DNA from: Tuctoria greenei
Taxonomy: Eukaryota; Streptophyta; Magnoliopsida; Poales; Poaceae
NCBI GenBank assembly: GCA_036927565.1
Contig: JAYESD010000001.1
Coordinates: 2,666,001-2,730,000 of the forward strand
DNA: 64,000 nucleotides
Direction of reading: 5' to 3'
Shown: positions 56,954 through 64,000 of the stretch, piece after piece
How the letters are laid out: each line of letters begins with the position of its first letter
Numbering within the stretch: the first letter of the stretch is position 1
Notes under the pieces: generated by a model
Databases searched by the model: none
Seen by the model: the letters and a program-made list of their open reading frames with translations, nothing else
Told to the model about the DNA's origin: nothing
Translations under genes and position numbers: made by a program

Positions 56954-59473
56954 TCAGGGTTTTCCTCCTATCAGGCTGAATCTTTTGAACCTCCCGAGGA
57001 ACATCACCAAGATAATGATCAGCTTACCTTCGTCGGACCACTTGCCGACGAACCCATAGGAAACAGCCTTGCATCTGGCGTTGGGTTTCAGAAGCCTTTC
57101 GCAACTGTATCCCAGTGAGTATCCGACATTGCCGTACGCACTGTGAAGAAGAATAGTGTATCATTATTTCAATAATGCAAAGTATTTTTGCTGATTGCAT
57201 TTGCCTTTTTATGCTACAAACTAATTCCAACATTTTGCCAGTACTGTTAGATTCATATCAGCTTACCTGATCACTTCAAATACAATGCTGAAGACGTTGA
57301 AACTAAGTGGATCAAGTGACATTGACTTCATTTCTGTTATACATGCCAAAATTATGAATACTGCTAAACAAATGGGCTTGCTAATGATGAAATTCTTCCA
57401 CAATTCCCTGCTGCTCGAGTTTTCTCCTTCATTCTTCGAGGTCTGGTCATCGCGTAATTTATCCGATTGAATGTACCTGCAAGTCAGTTAGTGATCTATT
57501 AATGATGATATTTTATTGAGGTAACATGTGGATAAAGGTTGCAATGTAAATGTTTCCTCTGTATTTTATGCGCTCTTTGCAGCTTGAGCGAATTTTGCTA
57601 TGCACTTTTGCTTCATGGGTAGTCCTTTCTTTTCAGGAAATGCAGATAGTCCTTATTTATATTTATCAATTCCTCTTAACTGATTATCCGGACTTTAGAG
57701 CTTGTTACGATACCCCTTACCCTATTCACTTACCTCTGTGACAGTGTAGCAGTTAAGAAGTATCCATATACCTTTCTTTTACGTTGGTCTATCTATTTTC
57801 TTCTGTTACTCGTATATGATTATTCCGACTCAGTTCTACTCAAGAAGAATCAGCTATGTAATGGGAAACATGTTTGAATTTTGTTAAAAAAAAGGTTTAA
57901 GTCATTGTGAAAATATAAGGTGGCCTTTTGTAAACTACATAACTTTTCCTTAATTTGATAGAATTACCCGTTAGAAACTTAGCAAATCTACATCTGAAGC
58001 TGTCTGTTGATTCTAAAATGCATGTTTTTTTTTTCTGTTACGTACGTTTCTAACAACTCTCCCAGCTTGTGGTATAAACAAAAATGATAGACAACCCAAG
58101 TATATTATGGACTTATTGAAATTCACTCTGTGAACAGGGGTTGGAGGGCTTACTGACATGACAAGAGCAAATAGCACCAATATTGGTGGAGAAAGGGTTG
58201 AGATGTCAATGACAGTTTCGCCAGCCTGTCTTGTGTTCACACTCTGGAACAGTAAACACACCAGCTTCTGGAACAAATTCAGTCCTTCGAGGTGTTTTGA
58301 GTTCCATCCAAAATAGCAAAGAGACATCACTTGCAGAAAAATGACCCCTGCAGCAGTCAGAGACAGGTTTACTGAAGTCCTCTGTCGTTGCAAATGCCTG
58401 TAGCCAGTCTCCTTTGGACGCTGGAGAATGTAGGCATATTCTTCTCTTTTCCTGATCTTCCCCAATGCCCATATGCTTAGCCTCAAGAGAGGTGTAAACA
58501 ATGTGTTGCCTGCTAGAATCTGTGGAATAACCAGGAGAAGAAGACTGGAATTATTTCTGAATCTCGCCATGTTATCATTCAGCGGAGTGAAACCACAGTT
58601 TGCAAATGAGGACACTGCTGTGAAGATGGAGAACGTCCATATATTTATATTTTTACTCTTCAGAAGGTATTTTGTATCTGAATCAATCCAAATGTAAATA
58701 ATGATGGCCAGAGAGCTGCTAACAATTCCTACTACAAAATATCCTGCAACTACACGAGCCAAAATATTGCAAAAGTTCTGATTCATGCCTTTGCTTTCCT
58801 GTACCTGGTTATGTGATATGGTTGCTTCTGAATGAATGTCAACCATATTCTTGCTGTAACTTCTACTCGCGGTATCAGAGAATTCATTGTCCCTGCATGT
58901 TGAAGGCAATCTTTTGTGGAGGATATCATCTGTGTTGGCTTTAGCTTTTCTGAAGAGCAGCCCCAGCATTGAAGTGAAAACTTCTCCTCCCAATAGCATC
59001 AGAAGGATAAAAACCCATAGCTGCCGGTCAGAAAACTCCTCCATCTCAACTGTCGCCATGCTCGAGACTGTCAGCGCGGACACAGAGGTGAATATAAGGT
59101 CCAGGTTCCTTGGAGCTATACTATGTTGTGGCTTGAGATTTTTCAGAGCAAGGAAACCAACAAAGGATATTGACATGAAGTAAATAAGCTGAGCGAATAA
59201 AGGATTTCTCTGGAACACCATGAAAGAGCGCCTGAAGATACAGTTTACATATTTGGAGATGGAACCTAGCCTCATGGACAGAAGCATGTGGAGATGCTGC
59301 ATCTTCTCCTTAATGATCCTAACCAATTCGGAACTGGGTAACATGGGCTTGATGCCTATGTTTGACAGGAAATGTGGCATGGTAACTAGAACTGAACTGA
59401 ATCGATGCATTGTTGGAGGTTTGTGGGCTTTGAGTTCAGATTGTGGGAGTTGGAAACTGAAAGCCTCTTTCAT
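56954..59473 (-). CDS. HKT1;1: Class-I HKT sodium transporter, probably HKT1;1
   Basis: Three exons on the minus strand: 59473-58158, 57476-57267, 57140-56954. They splice in frame (AT+G gives Met439, AG+T gives Ser509) to 570 aa with TGA at 56954-56956. The protein is a Trk/HKT channel-like carrier with four pore loops in a plasma-membrane protein. The loops are TVSSMATVEME (Ser in the filter, about residues 135-145), NCGFTP (Gly294), NTRQAGE (Gly418) and NVGYS (Gly515). Ser-Gly-Gly-Gly is the class-I, Na+-selective pattern. The sequence resembles rice HKT1;1 most in my memory. The ATG at 59473 is first in frame, but the one at 59410 (MHRFSSVLVT, 549 aa) fits relatives better. Intron 1 is 681 bp with a GTCAGT donor; intron 2 is 126 bp. 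No defect is seen. Confidence 0.92.
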
Positions 59474-60450
59474 GGTGTTATGTAGGCCTCAAGGATTCTC
59501 TTGCCACCATTGGCCAAGGTGATTTAAGTTGTGGAGCTCAATATGTAGGGGAGTAAGACAATGTCAGCTTCGTGTACTTATGATTCTGATGTTGTCCACA
59601 GGGCCCCATTCCCAAGTATTATTGATGTATGGGCAAAGCATGTGGTTCTAGCATTATAATATCTAACTACTATATGTTCCTGAGTAGGAGGATTCTCGGC
59701 AATTAGGATCTTTCATCCATCATTTCTGCATCTGAGGATATAATTTATCTTATTCATCACATTAGCCTCTTGAACAAAACCATCATGTTTCAATAATTCA
59801 CACCTTTTTTCAAAATTTCATTATTCTAATTTGGCATTGCATCTATGCTTTTCTGTAGATCAATTACCAGTGCATTTCAACGCTCAAATTCAGTTACAGT
59901 AAGTGGCCTTTAAATTACTGATGTAAATTGATGTATTTAGTTTCTCTTCTGCAATGCTCGACACAAGATGACACTATTTTTATTCTCAGGATAACGTCTG
60001 TTATGATTTGCACTCCCTTTCCACCTCACGGGCACGCCCTACATATGTACCCAGTGGCACACTGATATTTAGACTGATCGCAGCGGGTGCGCTATACGCG
60101 CCACTACCCGCGTATAGCGCGGGCGCTGCGCTAGCTTGCTATTTTCTAGATTTCTACAGTAACGCACCATATATATGAGCACCGCTATGTGGAGAGAGAA
60201 GGAAGAGAGGAAAAAGAAAGGAGGAAAAAGAAAGGAGGAAGAAAGAAATAAAGAAAGGAGAAAGGAATAAAATAGGTGAAAAATAGAATAACAGTCTGAT
60301 TTAAAAGTGAATGAGTAAGGGAAACAAAATTGTAAAGAAAGAATCTTTTTAGAGGCGAAATATAGAGATCAACTAGTTCGAGTAGTTTTACGCCCCGCCG
60401 TTGGCTGCACATGTGAAAGGCCGCTCTGATTCGTGCGCAAGTCTAAAACA
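59474..60450. other. Upstream region of HKT
   Basis: No gene is visible. A purine-rich tract (GGAAGAGAGGAAAAAGAAAG type) runs from about 60190 to 60275 and reads as a pyrimidine tract on the HKT strand. No unambiguous TATA box is seen; GCTCATATATATGG on the minus strand near 60167 is a candidate. Confidence 0.4.
60080..60129. repeat. GC-rich hairpin upstream of HKT
   Basis: GCGCTATACGCG (60089-60100) and CGCGTATAGCGC (60109-60120) are perfect 12-bp arms around an 8-base loop. Outside them GCAGCG and CGCTGC extend the stem by 6 bp across a small internal loop. Confidence 0.8.
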
Positions 60451-60666
60451 AGGAACAACTGTTGTGCAATCTGCTGTTTCGTGCAAGCGTGCAATCTCCG
60501 TATCTCAACCGTTTCTTACCAATCTAAGGGTGTACTCAGGGTTCTTTTTGCATATTATCAGCAGCACTAGATGGGAGGGTTTAAGTGTTAAAAGTACAAC
60601 ACCATTGGATAGATAGGGAACGATTGAGGTTTGAAGATTGCACGCTTGCATACAACAGTTGTTCTC
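60451..60666. mobile_element. 216-bp TIR element with 10-bp direct repeats
   Basis: GTCTAAAACA flanks the segment on both sides (60441-60450 and 60667-60676). Inside, GAACAACTGTTGT (60453-60465) mirrors 60652-60664, and TGCAAGCGTGCAATCT (60482-60497) mirrors 60635-60650. The left arm carries 16 extra bases (60466-60481). A 9-10 bp duplication with TIRs suggests a nonautonomous Mutator-like element. No coding capacity. Confidence 0.6.
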
Positions 60667-60676
60667 GTCTAAAACA

Positions 60677-63600
60677 TGCGTCCGCCCTGGCCTCGACTCC
60701 AGTCTCCAGACATCGCACGTCTTCGTTCCAGAGATTCTGCCGTTGACACGGTCGGCCGAGCGTCCGCATCTTTCAGCAAGCAACAACTGTCGTCTCGCCA
60801 TGCCATCGATCGTGATCAGTGTTAATTGGACTCATTGGCATTTGCCCTCAATAATTCACAGCTTTATCCTAGGCGCAATAATGCACTAAACAACGAATTA
60901 TCTGCGACCTCCAATTAATCCAGGCACGTTACGTACGGGTTCGGATCGTGCGCGATGCCATTGCCATGGGGCATCAGGTCCGTCCGCGGCGGCGCGTTCC
61001 CGTTTCGCCAACTGATTAGTAGCGGAAGTGGCCACCTGCCATGTACTACAAACCTGGGACACCAGCCGAAGACCCAACCCCCGTTGATTCCCCGCGGAGA
61101 AGACGCGTCGAGGCATCGGAAACCGACGCGCCATCACTGGATCAACGGCCGGTCACTGAAGGAAATCCAGCTACAAGTACATTACAATAGTGGCAGCTCA
61201 AAGATTTCTTCAGAAAAATGTACTCCTACGGCGTGAAGGAATGCGTATTAACGTGAAAAAATAGAAACAGCGGCGGTCAGGTCGGTGCATGCATCACCAT
61301 ATTCATTCGTGGGCTAAAACAAATGAAAGAATCTCATGGCCTGAAGCATAGGAAACGGTACGGGCGGTGGCGGCGCGGGGGCTGCCTTCCGCCGTTCCGC
61401 GCACGCACGCATGCGGGCCGGACAGCCCACCGCCGACGGCCCGACGCCTCCCTGACGCTCCTTTCTTTAGTACAGTAATACTTACGTTGAATGCCCTCGC
61501 CCCTCGCCCCCTCGGCACGGAGTGGAGGAAGAGGACGGATGAGCCTCGGATCCGGACTCCGGAGGCATCTCTATCGCACGATCGGTCAATCGCCGTTCAC
61601 TTGCTAAGCAACAGAGGCAGCATCTGAGACTTTTTTTCAAGGCGCCCTGCTAGTACTACTGTGTTTGGGTCCCGCCGGTCGGTCACCGGACGTTGCAGAA
61701 GAAACGTCCAAACGAGCGAAGAAACTGTGTCAAGTCAGGCATCTTCTTGACCGCGGTCAAGGAGGCTACACGGATGTCGGCAGACGAGAACGTGACCACC
61801 CCGCTTGGACCGAGGCGGAGGCAGCATCCGCAGGGAGGCAGGGAAAGCATCGTCGACTGCGCTGTTTCCCGCCCTCCTCCACGCGGAGGGGCCACGTGCC
61901 CTCCGTCTCGGTCGCCTCCTCCACGGCTCGACACGCGGAGAACGGAAGCGAGAGCTCATCACCCACACCTATCCCGCCATCCATCACCCATGACCCATCG
62001 CCGCCCGGGTAGCAGGTGTGAGACATGAGGCCCGCGCCCGCCTCGCGTGTGGGCTAGCTCCGTGCCGGTACGGCTCGCCCGGCAGCCGCGTCAGTCCGCG
62101 CTACAGCCGAGACGGCAGCAACACCGGTGCTTCTGCTACTAATCAGATCTACTAAACCGTCTCTTAGCTCAAGACAATCCTCCAGCTACTGGGTCGTATA
62201 TCTGACTCTTCTTCTTTTGGACAGGAGAAAAAGGCACATGATCTTTCTTTCTGCCTGCGTGGCTACCGCCTGATCCCACTCTGTCGACAAACGCGTCAGC
62301 ATTCGCGCGACGTACGATTCTCCGATTGTTCTCAACAAACACGACCTGACCTCGTCCCATCATCCCAACTCGCGCGTGTCCGTTTCTCCAGCAAAAACGC
62401 CACGTACAGATGCGCGCGACGACTTCCGCCACCGTGCGCGGGCTGCCACGTACGTACTTCCGCGACCGTCGGAACGCGAGCTTAGTTTATTATCAGCGGT
62501 TGGTCATCTCCTGCATGACTCCGTTCCCCTGAGGACGGACGTACGCGTGTCCGGCACTCCAGAAACCGTTGTAGCCACGCCAGAGAATAAGACGAAGAAC
62601 CCATCAGAACGCTTCCGAGAGAGAGAGAGACTTCTAGTCGCTCATCCCATTTCTCCGCGAATTCGATAAAAGAAAAGAACAGGAGGAACGAGATTTGTGC
62701 AAGTCTGGTTCCCGCGCCACCTCATTACGAAAACTATTTTTGTAACGCCGTGCATTGATTCTGTTGTCACTTTATTTGGCCTTCGTTGTTTGATTCTAAG
62801 CTTTTTGTTACATTCAAAAGCTGTGCAGTGTCCGGGGTCATGTTTTCGCTGATAATAGCAACTCGCTGTGCTTTCTCGCTGGTCACACGTAACGTTATCC
62901 TATCGCAACATGCCCCGCCTTTCGTTTGTTCTCTGCAAGTCCGGTTCTCCTTTCCGCCTTTCGTTGCAGTTGCAGCAGCAGGAGCGCATATGAAACCCCT
63001 CTGCCTCGTGCCGTTGGCGTGCACTTGGAGCTTGACGATTCCCTTCCCCAGTCGATCGGGAAGGTAGAAGCAGAGGGAACGCCCATATGACTTTCATGCA
63101 TGGAGATGCTTTGTTGATGGAAGAAAAGGGGTCGAGAACCGTGACACATGAGATCGATTGCAGCATCCACGCGAGGTTCGGTTTTAGGAACGTGCCCTCC
63201 TGCTTTCGCTGGCAAGTACAACCGCCCACCCATTCTCGCCGCCCGCCCCCAAAGAAACCGCGTGGTTTCAAAAGAGGAGGATGAAAACGAAGGGGAGGAC
63301 AGCTCATCTCGCAGCTTCGGATTCAAGTTTCGTTCGACTTGTTTTTGAGTTCGGGGTTCCGGGACCTACATACACTCTTTCGCCCGTGTAAAGCTAAGGC
63401 TCTCCATAATTCCAATTGATAAGATATGTGCGGCAACGCGACCCCAGTGCCAGCTACTAGCAGTTGGGAAAAGAATCGTACGTCCGATCGATCCAAGTCA
63501 GGTTTGGATCTAGTGATCGGCAAGATTTGAAATTGAATAATAACAAAAGCACGAACGCAACGATATGGCAAGGCATGTTCTGCTTCGTGGATCCACATGC

Positions 63601-64000
63601 GAGTACGCTAAGGGTCTTCCATGCCTAACCTTGATGCGGTTAATTATAGTTAAACGTGGATTATCATGACAAATATCATAAACAGTTTCTTAAACATAAG
63701 TGCGGCAAAGTTAGAGCCTGTTTGATCAAAGTATGCCAAATTTTAGCCAAAACTGTGGCTGTCAAATTTAGTCATGATATGCCCTTAGTAAAAAGAAAAT
63801 GGAGAGAATGACATATGAGCCAAAACGCTAAGAAATACGGTTTGTCTGAGAATATATGACGCAATTATACTTAGCCGTGATAAGATTAGACACCGCCCAA
63901 AAAGCTCTAAATACTCGAGTTCACGTGTTCACGTTGGGCCTGCATGGCGACATCACGAGGGGCCACATGTAAAGCTTTAAATTGCATTCATGGACCATGA
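60677..64000. other. Intergenic DNA to the window end
   Basis: I see no supportable gene. High-GC stretches at 61360-61520 and 61850-62110 produce long but unconvincing open frames on several strands. A GA run lies at 62620-62631. From about 63713 the text GAGCCTGTTTGATCAAAG resembles the start of a grass MITE that may run off the window. Confidence 0.4.

Noticed and set aside
58887..59522. Plus-strand ORFs of about 100 residues
   Set aside because: Shadows of HKT exon 1 on the opposite strand.
61665..62028. Several overlapping ORFs of 80-115 residues
   Set aside because: GC-rich, overlapping on both strands, without family resemblance or intron signals.

Overview
The window is plant nuclear DNA from a grass (Poaceae). 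The evidence is Stowaway-type MITEs starting TACTCCCTCC, grass-type LTR retrotransposons (Sirevirus-like copia, Tat-lineage gypsy, CRM-like gypsy), GT-AG introns in the genes, and a multi-exon HKT transporter closest in my memory to grass HKT1;1. The species cannot be fixed from the sequence alone.

Layout. Positions 1-46252 are one nest of LTR retrotransposons, and no host gene is visible in it. Reading insertions inward: copia F (RNase H end and 3' LTR at 45226-46252) was hit by Tat-type gypsy E (minus strand, 41628-45225). E was hit in its RT region by Tat-type gypsy H (minus, now in pieces at 15369-18496, 28419-29190 and 41389-41627). H then received three insertions: CRM-like gypsy D in its gag (18497-28413, target duplication GTGTG), the nearly complete Sirevirus-like copia C in its LTR (29191-41383, target duplication GGAGC), and Tat-type gypsy G in its RT (4537-15368). 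D was hit by a 2.4-kb solo LTR (19937-22369, target duplication ACTTG). G was hit in gag by Sirevirus-like copia A (1-4536). The left halves of A, G, H, E and F must lie beyond position 1.

Positions 46253-64000 are low-copy DNA. They hold a ten-coding-exon GT14 (core-2/I-branching type) glycosyltransferase gene (minus, 46675-50001, 381 aa deduced) with a probable 5' UTR intron; a MIR169 hairpin (minus, about 53905-54045) whose 5' arm carries the miR169b/c-type mature sequence; a three-exon class-I HKT sodium transporter gene, probably HKT1;1 (minus, 56954-59473, 570 or 549 aa); five Stowaway-like MITEs, one of them a perfect 84-bp palindrome; a 216-bp TIR element with 10-bp direct repeats; and a GC-rich hairpin upstream of HKT.

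The most interesting observations are: an in-frame UAG between protease and reverse transcriptase at the same place in all three Tat copies; an antisense extra ORF in G that carries a clean intron on its own strand; palindrome-rich LTRs in two Sirevirus-like families built on two different words; a TATA box lost in the 5' LTR of C but kept in its 3' LTR; and a non-canonical exon 3 donor in the GT14 gene. All exon models, LTR alignments and counts were made by eye.
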